Positions 1-11,122 of a stretch of DNA of 64,000 bases are shown piece by piece; the stretch's first letter is position 1, and each line of letters starts with the position of its first letter. The notes below the pieces were generated by a model, which made no database searches, was not told the origin of the DNA, and saw only the letters and a program-made list of their open reading frames with translations. The translations under genes and the position numbers were made by a program. The DNA is from Dipteronia dyeriana (taxonomy: Eukaryota > Streptophyta > Magnoliopsida > Sapindales > Sapindaceae). The stretch covers positions 20,346,501-20,410,500 of the forward strand of contig CM065295.1 of the NCBI GenBank assembly GCA_032871835.1, read 5' to 3'.

Positions 1-335
1 TTGACGTGTTCTGTGTTAGCCGGTCACCATCACCAGATGCTTTGAAGAGGGGGAATTTTGTTCAAATGAGAATTATTATGATTTCTACTTTGACTTCCAT
101 GGAGGTCCTCATCAATAGTTTCAGAGTTTCGCCTCAGCCGATTCTCATCATTAAGCGGTGGTGTACTAGAATGATTTGCCGTTGAACTTATATGTGAGTC
201 AACCCTGAACCTAATGATGGTTCTTCTTCTTCAAATTTTTACACCCAAGATCAGTCGGTTGTTGCATCGATATCTGACATGCTCTCCGCTAGACGGTGAC
301 CATCACTAGATGCTTTGAAGAGGGAGAATTGGGAC
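1..335. repeat. Dispersed repeat, copy 1
   Basis: A non-coding stretch whose 48-200 part recurs, diverged, at 5544-5590 and 9480-9590. Shared phrases are GATTTCTACTTTG, AGGTCCTCATCAA and GATTTGCCGTTGAACTT. An internal direct repeat is also present: positions 20-58 and 293-331 both read roughly CGGT-ACCATCAC-AGATGCTTTGAAGAGGG. I see no coding capacity or terminal structure, so its class is unknown. It matters because copy 2 is split by the hAT element and so gives the pre-insertion reference. Confidence 0.6.
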
Positions 336-545
336 TGGCTACTATACGCGGAAAAAAGAATAGGTATGATACCAATCCCTTTACAAATCAAACACAACCG
401 TTGGATCGAGCAAAATCTTATCCAACGGTAGAAAATAAATAAAAGATCAAGAGAGAGGGTTTACCCTCTACTTGTTTTACCGGTTTCTCCTCTCTCATTC
501 TCTGTCATTCTCTCTGTTTTATAGAAGAAGAAGATAAGCATTCTT
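325..545 (+). repeat. Promoter-like repeat / leader upstream of the WNK relic
   Basis: The stretch starting GGGACTGGCTACTATACGC, with ATAGGTATGATACC soon after, resembles 46236-46330 (GGGACCGGCTAACATACGC, ATAGGTATCATACC). Both are followed by a CCGTTGGAT / CCATTGGAT phrase and then a pyrimidine-rich leader (CTCTCTCATTCTCTGTC here). It may be the promoter and 5' leader of the WNK locus, or a mobile sequence that landed at both places. I cannot tell which. Confidence 0.4.
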
Positions 546-738
546 TTGGATCTGCTTCTGGAAGCCGCAGATGGATCTCAAAATCTCAACCTTCTCCGCA
601 AGCAATTTTTTGAATTTCCTTTTTTGGGAAACATAGTCAAGAAGATTTTGATTGATGAAGGTGTGTTTGTATTTCAAACTTTTCCAGATTATTGTCTTTT
701 TTTCTGTTATTGGAATTGTCGGATGATCGATGAAGATG

Positions 739-2332
739 ATATGAACTTTTTATCAATGATCTGGCACTCCATCGCCCTGATTACTATGAGTTTGTTGAAG
801 TTGATCCAACTGGAAGATATGGCATAGAACATATACATCTCTCTATCTCTTGTTTTCAGTTCAAACTTTTGATTTTGATGTTGATGTTTGTGTTTTATTT
901 TTGTTACAGTGCAATGATATCCTTGGCAAGGAGCTTGAAAGTCAGTGTACGAATCCAAATCTTGATTTATTTTTTCATTTATTTGGATACCCATTTCAGA
1001 TTCATCTAATGTTTATACATTTCTGGTTCTTTTGGATGGTTTGTGTAATTGTGCATACCTAAATTAGATTGTTTTTTCAAAATTTGATTTTTGTTGGGTG
1101 TTTTGATGTGTTTTAACAAATGGTTAGTTGGATTGATTTGTGAGGTTTGTTTGTGTTTGTGTATGTGTTTGGTGAGAGCAGTTACAGAGCATTTGATGAG
1201 TTTGAAGGGATCCAAGTTGCCTGGAAACAAGTCAAATTTTCTGATATCCTGCAAAGGCCTGAAGAGCTCGAGAGGCTCTACTGTGAAATCCATCTCTTCA
1301 AGACATTGAAGCACAATAACATTATGAAGTTCTACACTTCTTGGGTTGATACTGGTAATAGGAACATCAACTTTGTCACTTAAATGTTCACTTATAGGAC
1401 ATTGAGACAGTAAGATTTTGTCAAAATTCGATCAAAACTATCTGATTCCAAATTATGGTTTCACTTTCTGGGTTATTTGATCAGTTTGCTGATTTGCTTT
1501 TTTAGCTTTTTATAGGTATAGGCTGATGCAGAAGCGAGTGAACATCATAGCAGTGAAGCATTGGTTTAGGCAGATATTGAGAGGACTTCTATATCTCCAT
1601 AGCCTTCACCCTGCTGTGATCCACAGAGATCTCAATTGTGACAACATTTTTGTCAATGGGAACCAAGGAGAAGTGAAGATTGGGGATCTAGGACTTGCTG
1701 CAATTCTTAAAAAATCACATGCTGCTCATTGTGTTAGTATGTTTGACTTACTGAATCTATGGAATCTGATTTTACCATAACATTAGTACTTGGAATATAT
1801 TTTCCCAATAGAAAATTTTAGAATATTTGGTGGGTTTAATTGGATGGAGAATTTTTGTGTGTATCGATGGTGTTTTTTTTTCTTCAGGAACATCAGAATT
1901 TATGGGTCCAGAAGTGTATGAAGGGACATGTAATGAATTAGTTGGCATTTATTCATTTGGGATGTGCATTTTGGAGATTGTGACCTTTGATTATCCATAT
2001 AGTGAATGCACTCATCCTACTCAGATTTACAAGAAAGTTATATCTGTAAGAGCACTCTTTACTTTGTTGTATCGATATGTTTTGTAACATTAGATGAAAA
2101 AATTAGATTCCATTGACATGTTTCGCTAACGTTAGGGTAAAAAACCGGATGCTTTGTACAAAGTGAATCATCCGGAGGTGTGGTAGTTTGTTGAGAAATG
2201 CTTGGCTACTGTGTCTCTGAGGTTTTCTGCTAGGGAGTTGTTAAATGATTCTTTTCTACAGATCAAGGATGCTCAATCCGAGTTGAGGCCACTAGATTAT
2301 TGTGAACGCGATGGCATGGGTCCTCTCATTAG
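739..2332 (+). pseudogene. WNK (with-no-lysine) protein kinase pseudogene, introns retained
   Basis: Six exons of a plant WNK serine/threonine kinase can be followed: about 739-823 (EVDPTGRYG), 910-951 (ILGK, the glycine loop, already degraded), 1182-1409 (EVAW-type region read as [33 protein letters not shown]), 1516-1736 ([23 protein letters not shown]), 1888-2045 ([19 protein letters not shown]) and 2136-2332 ([17 protein letters not shown]). Most introns keep GT...AG ends. Breaks: an in-frame TAA at 1381-1383 where the family has Glu, a TAG at 2184-2186 where it has Gln, and a frame change in the first exon. Active-site context has drifted: HRDLK is now HRDLN, and the family's ELVDIYSF reads ELVGIYSF. 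The C-terminal exons after 2332 are not found. The retained introns show a decayed gene or genomic duplicate, not a processed copy. Live WNKs act in ion, clock and stress signalling; this copy cannot make a kinase. Confidence 0.85.
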
Positions 2333-2445
2333 GTAACCTTATCTTGAATGGTGGATTTTTTAGAGATTGTTAATTTGTCGATTTTTTTTTGGATTATCCC
2401 TTTGGGATTTTCTTTTGGATTTGATTGAAATCTGTCATGATGTCA

Positions 2446-2718
2446 TTCTCTGGAAGCAAATTAAGAAGATGGAGGATAGCCAGCATAGCAAATACTCTGT
2501 GAATCTTGTAGGAAGTATGCAGTAAAGAGGAAGACTGTGGACATTTGGGGATGCAAGGACTGTGGGAAAGTTAAAGATGGTGGTGCCTACACTTTGAAAA
2601 CTAATGTGCTGAAATTGAGAAGCAAGTTAAAGTTGGTGGTGCCTACACTTTGAAAACTGCTTTTGTTGTGACAGTGAGAAGCACAATCCGTATTTTGTGT
2701 GAGAAAACTGAAAACTAA
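2446..2718 (+). pseudogene. Ribosomal protein eL43 (RPL37a) pseudogene fragment
   Basis: Reading starts at KQIKKME and SQHSKY (2452-2492), changes frame, then gives [20 protein letters not shown] (about 2510-2570), the Cys-x2-Cys zinc-ribbon part of large-subunit protein eL43. It ends with VRSTIR and a TAA at 2716-2718. The [13 protein letters not shown] section is present twice (about 2566-2607 and 2627-2660), an internal duplication of roughly 60 bp. The N-terminal third is missing. There is no intron in the covered part, so it may be a processed copy or a truncated gene. It lies directly after the WNK relic, on the same strand. Not functional. Confidence 0.85.
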
Positions 2719-3379
2719 GACTACTGTTGTCTCAGGATATTTGCTTCGATAATTAAATTATTTGAAATCAGTTTTGATGTTGATGAGTTTGTGTTTCTTA
2801 AGATTTCTTTATGTAGAAAACTCTTGGTTAGGGGATATAAACTTTTGGTTGTAGCTCCTACTATGATATGTATAATTTGCAATTTTTTGTGGAACTTGAT
2901 TACCTTTTTTGGATTTAATCAAGTTGTGAATTGCTAGAAAAATAAAAATAAAAATAAGAAAGGAGAAGATATGAATAATTGAATTAGATTTGTGGTTTAT
3001 GTATTTGTGAATGATTTGTGATTTTGTTTGGAATTGATTTTTTTAGGGAAAATTATAAATAACTCATTTTATTTTTTGATCAAATGTCAAAGCAAACCTT
3101 CCAATTTGAACGATTAGTAAAAAAATTCCCTACCGTTATATGATTATTATTTACCCTTAATATATTAAGGATAAATTGAACAAATGCCCGTGTGTTTAGG
3201 TCTAATCGTATGTACATACAACTTTTGCTTAAAATCGTATGTGCATCCCTGCCGTTAGCGGTCAACGGTTAAGTTTTTACCGTGTAAAAGGTTAAAAATC
3301 CTGTTATTTATTATTTTGTTTCATTTTTCTATCTTCATCTCTCTATCGAGAACATCCCACCATCGTAAAAGCTTGGAGT
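2719..3379. other. AT-rich intergenic sequence
   Basis: No gene or structured repeat recognised. Short A/T runs and a simple AAAATA tract near 2938-2960 are all that stands out. Confidence 0.5.
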
Positions 3380-4610
3380 TTATAAAAATTTTCTGTTGGT
3401 GTGACTTTTGACTCTTTTTATATGTGCACATAGGTGGACTTATAATGAAGGTTTAGTGGTTGAAGGATGTAACTCTTTGTAAAACTCCTTAAAAAAAGAA
3501 ACATACAACTATAAACGTTAAATTCCACCGGTTGTAATGTTAAGTTGATTTATTTTTAGTGACGATTAAATTTTGTATTTTTTTTTTCTTTCTGAAAAAT
3601 GGATATATGCGTGTTAAGAAAATTTTAGTGTTTTTTTTTAAACATGGATGATCCTACCAATTTTATTTTTATTTTTGTTACCGTCATAATTTGGGAAAAA
3701 ATAGAAACTATTTAAGATGATTAATAAGTTTTTTTTATATATAAATTTACTATTGAAATTTACATACTAAAATTAATCTTTTTTTTATATTTGTGTGTGT
3801 ATTGTTATTTTTTTTAAGCTACTTGGAGATCTATTGTTACCCTTACTATATTTGATTGTTTATTAGTTTATTAAAATTTAATTTTTAAGAAGTTTTGAAG
3901 TTTATTATTAAATTTTTAAATTTATAATTGATTTGTGAAATTATCTTTGTAAAATTTATATCAATTTTTAAGTTGAAATTATTGATACGAAATATTTATT
4001 TACAAACTGGAAAAAAACCGATCTTGAAGATAATGAGTAATTGAGTATAACTATTTAGGGTATCCATTATTATTGAATATATTATTGGAAATATATTTAT
4101 AAGTCTTGTAAAAGAAGTTCATATAAATGTTAGATAGATAGCTTAAAACCATCAAATATTAAATAGGTGCGGATATTATCACCTATAAAACTAATTAGTA
4201 CACTTTTATACACTTTTATAAGTACACACATGGTTAAATTTGTAAAAATTAATAATATTATAAGTATTCATCTTAGTGCCAATAATACCCTTATCGAAAT
4301 GAACATATTCATTTAATATATTTTATTTATAACTCTCTTAAATTATTAACACATCCAATTTATATATTAAAAAAATATTTTTTTTTTCTAATATTCAATC
4401 CTCTTGTAAGATGGTCCAATTTATTTTGAAAATTTTATCGAATATAGGAGCCTTATGAAAGGGATGATGTTGAACGAGATTGTATAAAGAGTAAATAGAT
4501 TTTCAATATGGAATTCATTTATATAAACAACTATGTTTTTTTTTTTTTAAAGCTCATTGATATGTACGACTATCTTTTAGAAAATCTATTTTGTTTATTT
4601 ATGAACTTTA
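3380..4610 (+). repeat. AT-rich dispersed repeat, copy shared with the right end of the window
   Basis: Landmarks recur in the same order at 60640-61450 and at 61880-62430 plus 63355-64000: GACTTTTG...GGACTTATAATG, GAAGGATGTAACTC, a phrase ending GTAATGTTAAGTTGATTT followed by AGTGACGAT, ATTGAAATTTACATA, TATAAGTACACACAT, GGAGCCTTATGAAAGGGATGATG and GATTTTCAATATGGAATT. Copies are strongly diverged and have no clear coding content. It could be an old LTR or a non-autonomous element; the class is unknown. Confidence 0.6.
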
Positions 4611-5519
4611 TAACTAGACATACAAGAAAGAAAGAAAAAATTGTATGTCTGTATAATCAGAGTCTTCTGAATTAGATATCAATCTCTCTAACCTTGGCAC
4701 CTATATTAAATATAAATCCATTTTATTACAAATCAGTATAGCATGGCAAATGCATGTTAGGATACTTTGACTAAATTATATTTAAATTTTTTATGTGTTT
4801 TTTAAAGAATAATTTTTTTTACATGTTTCTACACAGACTTTTTATTACGACAATTAGGGGGAAAATGCCAACCTCTTGTGGATAAAACATAATTACAAAA
4901 CAAAAATTCAAATCGATATAACACGATCTATTATTAATTAGTAAGAACGTTATTACGATGGGTTTCAAAAATAAAAATTATTACAATTAATGCATCTCTT
5001 TATTTCAATAGAAAAAAACTATTATTACAATTTCTAAGTATCAAAGTTTTTAAAATTTAAGTATATCTCCTTTGGAGTGGTGTTGTGTGTACTTGAACTA
5101 AGGTTTCGTAGCTAAATGTTGTAACTACTTTTAAAAAAAAAGATACAACTGTTTAGTAAATTTCACGGGCTGTGGTTCAGGGTTTCTCATCTGTCATACT
5201 CCATAACGTCGAAGTTTGACTGGTTCCCGGGAACAACTCTAACGTTCGTTACAACGTAAAAGTGGTTTCCAAAAAAAATATTTGTTCCCTTTGCATATTA
5301 GTTTTATTTTCAAAATTTTCAAATTACAAATGTAATCATATTTTTTATTAATATTATTCTACAAATATTTACAATTCTATATTTTAATATAATTTTATTA
5401 TCAGTTTTTCTATATTTATATATTAATATATTAAAAAAATTAAAAAAAACCATTTGAGGTGAAACCGGTTGTCCCAACTCTAAAAAAAATTGCCATGATA
5501 CCTACTACCTTTAGGTGAG
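4611..5519. other. AT-rich intergenic sequence with repeat debris
   Basis: No gene. A short piece at about 5130-5170 (AAAGATACAACTGTTTAGTAAATTTCAC) repeats a phrase of the dispersed AT-rich family (compare 60736-60766 and 61932-61960), so part of this stretch is probably another fragment of that family. Confidence 0.4.
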
Positions 5520-5599
5520 GTACACTAGCCAAGTCCGGGAGAATTTGGTTCAAAATGTGAATTATCATGATTTCTACTTTGTCTTTCATGGGAGAGAGT
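5520..5599. repeat. Dispersed repeat, copy 2, left part (split by hAT element)
   Basis: Positions 5544-5590 match 50-103 of copy 1 (GTTCAAAATGTGAATTATCATG, then ATTTCTACTTTG). The match stops at CATGG, then resumes about 3.9 kb further on at 9478, which shows that the sequence between was inserted later. Confidence 0.6.
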
Positions 5600-5625
5600 C
5601 TTGGGTGCATCACACTGCACCCAAG
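5600..5625. other. Perfect 10-bp hairpin
   Basis: CTTGGGTGCA and TGCACCCAAG flank a 6-base loop. It lies in about 47 bases that are absent from copy 1 of the surrounding repeat. It may be the end of a small foldback element. Function unknown. Confidence 0.55.
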
Positions 5626-6764
5626 TTTTAGTCCTTCCTTAGAGGTAGGGCCGACCCTGGAGTGGTGCACCAAGTGCAACCGCTCCGAGCCTCGATTTTT
5701 TATTATTATTATTAAAGTGTATGCAGTATTGGGTTTTACTGTTTTAGGTACACAAGTTAAAGGGTCCAATTCATTGTCAAAAAAAAGTTAGAGGGCCCAA
5801 TTTAATTTTTAAAATTGTATGTGAATAATATATTTAAAAAAATTGTGTTATACCAATAAAGAATATATTCATATCAATTCGCTGTTTGAGGCTGACAAGC
5901 CATCGCTCTAGCCTCTAGGCTGTCTTTCTTCTCAGCTAGCTTTTGCTTTGATCCTTGTATTCGAAAAATTTTCATTTTTTTTATGATACAATATATTAAA
6001 AAAAAAAATCAGAAGTCATCTTTCAGAGATTTTCTTCCGTTACTCAGATTTGAGTCTGACCGTCTAAGATATAGTCGTTTAGAGATATAGAGTTTCATAC
6101 AAAAAAAAAAAAAAAAAAAAAAGGTCTGAGAATCTGACTTTATGAGATACTCACTTACTCAGACAGTTTGGCTGTCCAAAATAGTGTTGAGTAATCACTA
6201 ATTTGTTCAAGACTCGTCAAGATTCAAGAGTTTATTCACTTTTCTGTTTACATTAAGATTCAAGACTCATTTTGCGTCTTTGCTGCTGGACTGTTCTCCG
6301 GTTCGGGGTTTGGAGAATTGATTTTTACTTCATTTTTCTGATACACAAGTATGACAATCTTATCACAATTTGAGGAATGATGTAAGTGATTAGGGATACT
6401 ACTTACCTAATTTTCTGTTGAACTATCTCTCTGTGTTTTCATTTCTTTGTGGATCAAATCATCAGATTTAGTTGTTGTTAAAAGAATAAAATGATTTGCT
6501 TTCTTGCTTTACTTTTCGGTTGAAGTATTTCATTTTTTTAATTGTTCATTTTTTAATTGGAAGTATGTTTTAATCAGGATTTTATTTTGCATTTTGCAGG
6601 AGAAGCAAATTGGATTTGGACATTGCGCTTTGACTCTTTGAGGACTTCAAATTGGCATTCTGTATTCAATAGGTTATATTGTTTCATTTTTATGTTATAA
6701 CAACTTTGTTTGATACAGTACTTTGGCAGTTTGACTTTTAAGGTTTTATCCATTTGTGTTAAAC

Positions 6765-8629
6765 ATGTTTCCTAAAAAACACAAATCTGGTAGTGAAAAA
6801 AGGAAGCAGAGACAGAGAATAGAAGAATTGGTTGAATCTCAAAAAAGAGCTTTAGATAAATTCTTTGTTAAAAATATAGGTTCAGGTTGTTCACAACAAA
6901 CCGAACCAAGTCATGTAGAAGAATTAAACAAAGCTAAAATTGATGAAATTCAACACAATGTAACAGAACAACCAACTCCTTTGGATATTTATGATCCAAA
7001 AAATTGGGATAACATTGATGACAAAACAAATGATCTATTAGTGGATAAATGTCCTATTAGAGAAACAAATCTCGAATTTCCTTAGGATGATAACTCTAGA
7101 CATTTTTCATATGCAAATTATACTCAAAAATTACCAAATGGAGAGACTCGAGATAGGAAATGGCTAGTGTACTCAAAAGATATGAACAAAGTATATTGTT
7201 TTTGCTGCAAGTTGTTTAAGTCTGAGCACAAAAAAAGTCGTTTAGCAAGTGAAGGATTTAATGATTGGAGACATCTTAGTGAGAGACTTAAACAAAGTGA
7301 GAATAATATTGATCACATCACTAGTATGAACACTTGGATTGATTTACTAATCAGATTGAAAAAGAATGAAACAATTAATAAGAATTTACAAGAGCAAATT
7401 AAAAAAAGAAAAATCACTGGAAACAAGTTCTTGTAAGAATAATTGCGGTTATGAGCGTTTATAGGCCATGTGTTTGTCATAGTCTTAATCTAACTATTTG
7501 TTATATGGCACACTCTTGTATAAAAGTAGTATCTTTTTTTTGGAGTTGTTCAACATATATATTCAGTGTTTTCTAATTTTACAAAAAAATGGAATTTTTT
7601 TTCAAGATTATGTAGATGGATTAACTCTTAAGACATCGTCCACAACACGTTAGGAAAATCGTATATATAGTATTAAAGCTATAAGATATCAAGCTCCTCA
7701 GATAAGAGAAACTTTGTTGGAATTACAAGAAAGTAATGATGATGCAAAAACAAAGAGTAAAACTCAAAGTTTGGTAAATTAACTGGAAAATTTTGAGTTT
7801 TTATTAGGTATGACTATTTGGCATGATATTTTGTTTAATGTTAACATAATTAGCACAGTTTTGTAATCTAAAGATATTTGTATTGATGTCGCCATAATAC
7901 AGTTGAAGGGATTGATTTCTTATTTTGAAAAATATAGAGAAAATGGATTTACGAATGCCATGATTTTTGCTAAAAGTATTGCATTGGATATGGAAATTGA
8001 GCCTATATTTGTTACAAAACGCCAATATTGTAGAAAAAAACAATTCGATGAGAGTGCACATAAAGATATAACACAATCACCTAAAGAATCTTTTAGAGTT
8101 AATTATTTTATTGTTGTTGTGGATGTTGTTATTGCTTCTTTGAAGATTAGATTTGAACAATTGAAAACATATGAAAATATTTTTAGGTTCTTTTTTTATT
8201 CGAAAAAGTTAACTTCATTAGATAATGATAAATTTAAGGAATGTTGTGTCAATCTTGAAACTGCAATAAAATTCAATAGTTTTTCTAATGTTGATTGCCA
8301 TGATTTATTTTCTGAATTAAAAGTGTTACAAGTGATTTTACCAAGAGAATCAAAGACAACCATTGAAATACTTGAGTTTGTAAAAACTTTTGATTGTTAT
8401 CCAAATGCTTCAATTGTTTATAGAATATTATTGACTATACCTGTAACTGTGGCATCTGCAGAAAGAAGTTTTTCAAAATTAAAAATGTTAAAATCTTATT
8501 TGCGGTCAACTATACCATAAGAAAGGTTAAATGGATTGGCAACCTTATGTATTGAAAAAGACATGTCGGAAAATATTGAATTTGAAAATATTATTGATGA
8601 TTTTGCTTCTCAAAATGCTGATGATGTTC
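6765..8629 (+). pseudogene. hAT transposase (zinc finger MYM-type protein 1-like), broken
   Basis: N-terminal part MFPKKHKSG followed by a Lys-rich coiled region, then a TTF-type zinc-finger region (KWLVYSKDMNKVYCFCCKLF, 7158-7220; GFNDWRHLSERL). A TAG at 7084-7086 interrupts it. After KKRK near 7410 the frame changes and the large central DUF4371 core is missing: an RIIAVMSV phrase runs almost directly into a CHSLNLTICYMA phrase (about 7476-7510). Reading then continues through FFGVVQHIYSVF with more stops to an open 205-codon stretch (7903-8520) that ends in the hAT dimerisation domain: TIPVTVASAERSFSKLKMLK, RLNGLATLCIE. Loss of most of the catalytic core means it cannot transpose. The start was chosen at the first ATG in the frame of the zinc-finger part. 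Confidence 0.85.
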
Positions 8630-8659
8630 AATTTGTTTTTTTTTTTTTTTTTTTTTTTG

Positions 8660-9376
8660 CAAGAGTACATTCAATTTCAATGATGCTAGACAAATTTTGT
8701 TTGACCCTTCTCTCCTCAATTGCTGAAGCTGTTGCAATTCTTAGAGGTATCCTTTTTGCTGTTGATATTGGGTTGCTGCCTATTATTATCGAGTCAGATG
8801 CTAAGTCTTTGCTGTTGATATTGGGTTGCTGCCTATTATTATCGAGTCAGATGCTAAGTCTCTGGTTGACACCGTTAACTTGGGTGCAACCCCCTGTTCT
8901 GACTTAGGAGTTGTCATCAGTGATATTTTGGGTTGGCTTTCTAAGCTCTCTGTTTCTATTGTTTTGCTTCTAGGAAGAGGAATATGGTGGTTCATGCACT
9001 TGCTAAGCTAGCTTTTCTTTATGTAATTATGTAGATGACCAACGCTGGATTGAGGATTTCCCTCCATCTGTGGAGTCATTGATTATGAGTGACTACTCAA
9101 TTTAGTCTGTTTGCGTGCTTTTTGTATATATATATATATAAAATCCTTTTCAGAATTTCCAGAGTTATCAATGATATTTTGAGTTGGCTTTCTAAGATCC
9201 CTATCTCTATTTGTTTTGCTTTTAGGAAGAGGAATATTGTGGCTCATGCACTTGCTAAGCTAGCCTTACTTCATGTAATTATATAGATGACCAACACTGG
9301 ATTTAGGATTTCCCTCCGGTTGTAGAGTCATTGATTATGGATGACTGACCAATTTAATATGTTTGCATGCTCTTTG

Positions 9377-9417
<41 letters not shown>
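8660..9417 (+). mobile_element. LINE 3' end fragment (RNase H domain), internally duplicated
   Basis: Encodes the end of an L1-type ORF2: AEAVAILRGILFAVDIG, IIIESDAKSL, VVISDILGWLSKL, a part of the RNase H (RVT_3) domain seen in plant LINEs. A segment of about 46 bp (GTTGATATTGGG...GCTAAGTCT) is present twice in tandem (about 8761-8806 and 8813-8862). The last 200 bp is also present twice: 8915-9140 and 9160-9417 both run from ATATTTTG-GTTGGCTTTCTAAG through the end of the ORF to an AT microsatellite. A poly-T run (8636-8658) precedes it. It sits in the 3' end of the hAT element. Not functional. Confidence 0.75.
9382..9416. repeat. (AT)n microsatellite
   Basis: Uninterrupted AT dinucleotides at the end of the second LINE tail copy. 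A shorter AT run (9126-9140) ends the first copy, so the repeat is probably the LINE's own 3' terminal tract. Confidence 0.8.
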
Positions 9418-9419
<2 letters not shown>

Positions 9420-9477
9420 TAAATGGCCCTTTTTAGAATTTTCGCCCCGGACCTTTAATACGTTAGGATAAGCCCTG

Positions 9478-9620
9478 CATTGAGGTCCTCATCAACAGTT
9501 TCAGGGTTTCAATAATAAAGTCTCGGTTCTCATAATCAGACGGTGGTGTACCGAAACGATTTGCCGTTGAACTTGCAGGTGGATCCGAAAACCTCTGTTA
9601 TATATGACATATTTCAGTAG
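9478..9620. repeat. Dispersed repeat, copy 2, right part
   Basis: Resumes the copy-1 order with TGAGGTCCTCATCAACAG, CAGACGGTGGTGTACCG and GATTTGCCGTTGAACTTG, matching 104-200. With the left part at 5544-5590 it brackets the hAT insertion. Confidence 0.6.
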
Positions 9621-10390
9621 CCAGAGCTCATGGGTGATCGGTGTTTGCAATATTGATGGTGTGTGCACTCAGAATCTATTATAATAAGTTATTTATTTTG
9701 TTTAGCTTTGTTGACCATATTTTAACTATTGTGTTACTCAAATACAGAAACATATCTCGGTTTGATATGTTAAACATAAATTAGGACTCTATTTTTAACG
9801 TCAATTTGAATCCCCTTTATTATTAGCTTATATTATTAATCAAATCATGTGTATTTATTTTCATGGAGATTTCATTTTCATGTTTTATTAATTAAGCAGT
9901 TTGATTAATTATATAAAATAACGAGTGAAAAAGAATCTAATTCCTTATTGGTTAACGAAAGAGAATTTCAGTAAAAGAAATAAAATAAAATTTTTGATTT
10001 GTGATTACGACCGAAAATTAAATTAAGTTTAGAGAATTAAACTAAGTTGAGAGAACTAAGTTAAGTACGAACTCGGATTTCCTCTCACTTATGGAATTAA
10101 TTAAGTTGCCTTGTTCATTTTCCGATGGGAGTTGATTTACTTCTATTTTTATTTTCGATTACTAAATGCTCAGCAAGTATGTAAACACAAATCATCAATT
10201 GAATTCCAACGATTCAACAAGTAAAAGAAAAATCAAGCAACTTTATTTAAATCCTGCATAAATTTTACATGAAAAGCAGAAACAAACAACAAATAACCTC
10301 ACTTGATCAATCAAACATGCATGCCACCTTAATTATTTATTCCAATCACACCAATACATAGTAATTGCAAATTGCAATCACCTCTGATAA
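9621..10390. other. Intergenic sequence downstream of the sHSP relic
   Basis: AT-rich, no ORF or repeat recognised. It covers the 3' side of the minus-strand small heat-shock relic. Confidence 0.4.
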
Positions 10391-10823
10391 TCAAGCCTTC
10401 ACCTGTTCAATTTCAATCACCTTCTTCTCAGGTTTCTTGACTTGTTGTTTTGGATTGGTCACCACAAGCACTCAATTCTCCAGGGAAGCCTCGACTTGAT
10501 CAGTGTTGGAATTTTCAGGCAGCCTGAACCTCCTCCAGAACTTGCCACGACAACGTTCCACTCTGCCCCTTTTCATGATTCTGATCACCATCCTCTTTAT
10601 TATTCCTCTCTCCGCTGATTTGGAGAAGTCTGCTTCCAGCTTCTTCAACTACTTCAACTTTGACATCCTCCTTCCTCAGCCCCGGAAGATCCGCGGTGAA
10701 CACGTGGGCTTCTGAGGTCTCCTTCCAGTCTGTTGGGGTATTCAGAACTGGACATTTCTTCACCATTGAAAGGAATGGATCATATAATATTTCATCACCG
10801 AACATTTTGGAAATCAGTGACAT
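10391..10823 (-). pseudogene. Class I-type small heat-shock protein (HSP20) pseudogene
   Basis: Starts MSLI, as in cytosolic class I small HSPs, followed by [20 protein letters not shown] and LLQISGERN, the first half of the alpha-crystallin domain (from about residue 32). A frame change near 10560 leads from the open frame into [12 protein letters not shown], the second half of the domain. A TGA then replaces the conserved Gly in the ENGVL motif (about 10472). The tail keeps an IxI-type motif (VIEIE) used for oligomer docking, then ends in TGA at 10391-10393. Live proteins are ATP-independent holdases induced by heat. Two disruptions mean no full product, although the first 102 codons remain open. 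The promoter upstream still looks heat-responsive. Confidence 0.85.
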
Positions 10824-10923
10824 CTTCTATTGACAAAGACTAAAAAACTGTGTGATAATAGAGATTTTGATTAGTTATATATCTAGTGTGCTGAAATGAT
10901 GATCGATGTTTCTGGGGCGGATG

Positions 10924-11122
10924 TATTTATATAAAAAGGGAAGGTGACTCTTGAAATTTCTTGGCTCTTGTTTCTTTATTTTATCTATATTAATCTTGAA
11001 TCTTGATTTGAGAGGACTGTACAATGTTCTACAACATTCTTGTAGGTGAAATAATGTTTGATTTAACGAAGAAATAAAGTGTATATAGTTTTTTATCATC
11101 ATATTTTGAGCAAGTTCCAGAA
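10924..11122 (-). promoter_or_regulatory. Heat-shock promoter of the sHSP relic (TATA box and HSEs)
   Basis: Read on the minus strand, a TATATAAATA box (10924-10933) lies about 100 bases before the ATG at 10823. Heat-shock element cores lie upstream: GAAATTTC at 10953-10960 (GAAnnTTC) and, on the plus strand, TTCCAGAA at 11115-11122 (TTCnnGAA). A looser TTC-TA-CAA-CA-TTC array is near 11027-11040. This arrangement matches plant small HSP promoters. Activity is inferred, not shown. Confidence 0.6.

Larger units (their letters stand above)
5646..9477 (+). mobile_element. hAT-superfamily transposon (ZMYM1-like), degenerate
   Basis: Starts TAGGGCCGACCC and ends AAGCCCTG, giving short inverted ends of the type YAGGGC. 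Flanking octamers CTTAGAGG (5638-5645) and CATTGAGG (9478-9485) agree at 6 of 8 positions and suggest an old 8-bp target duplication. The end region TTTTCGCCCCGGACC is typical of this plant hAT group. Inside are a long 5' leader with a likely intron (acceptor near 6600), the transposase relic 6765-8629, and a secondary LINE insertion 8660-9417. The insertion split a dispersed repeat whose uninterrupted form lies at 50-200. Confidence 0.65.
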
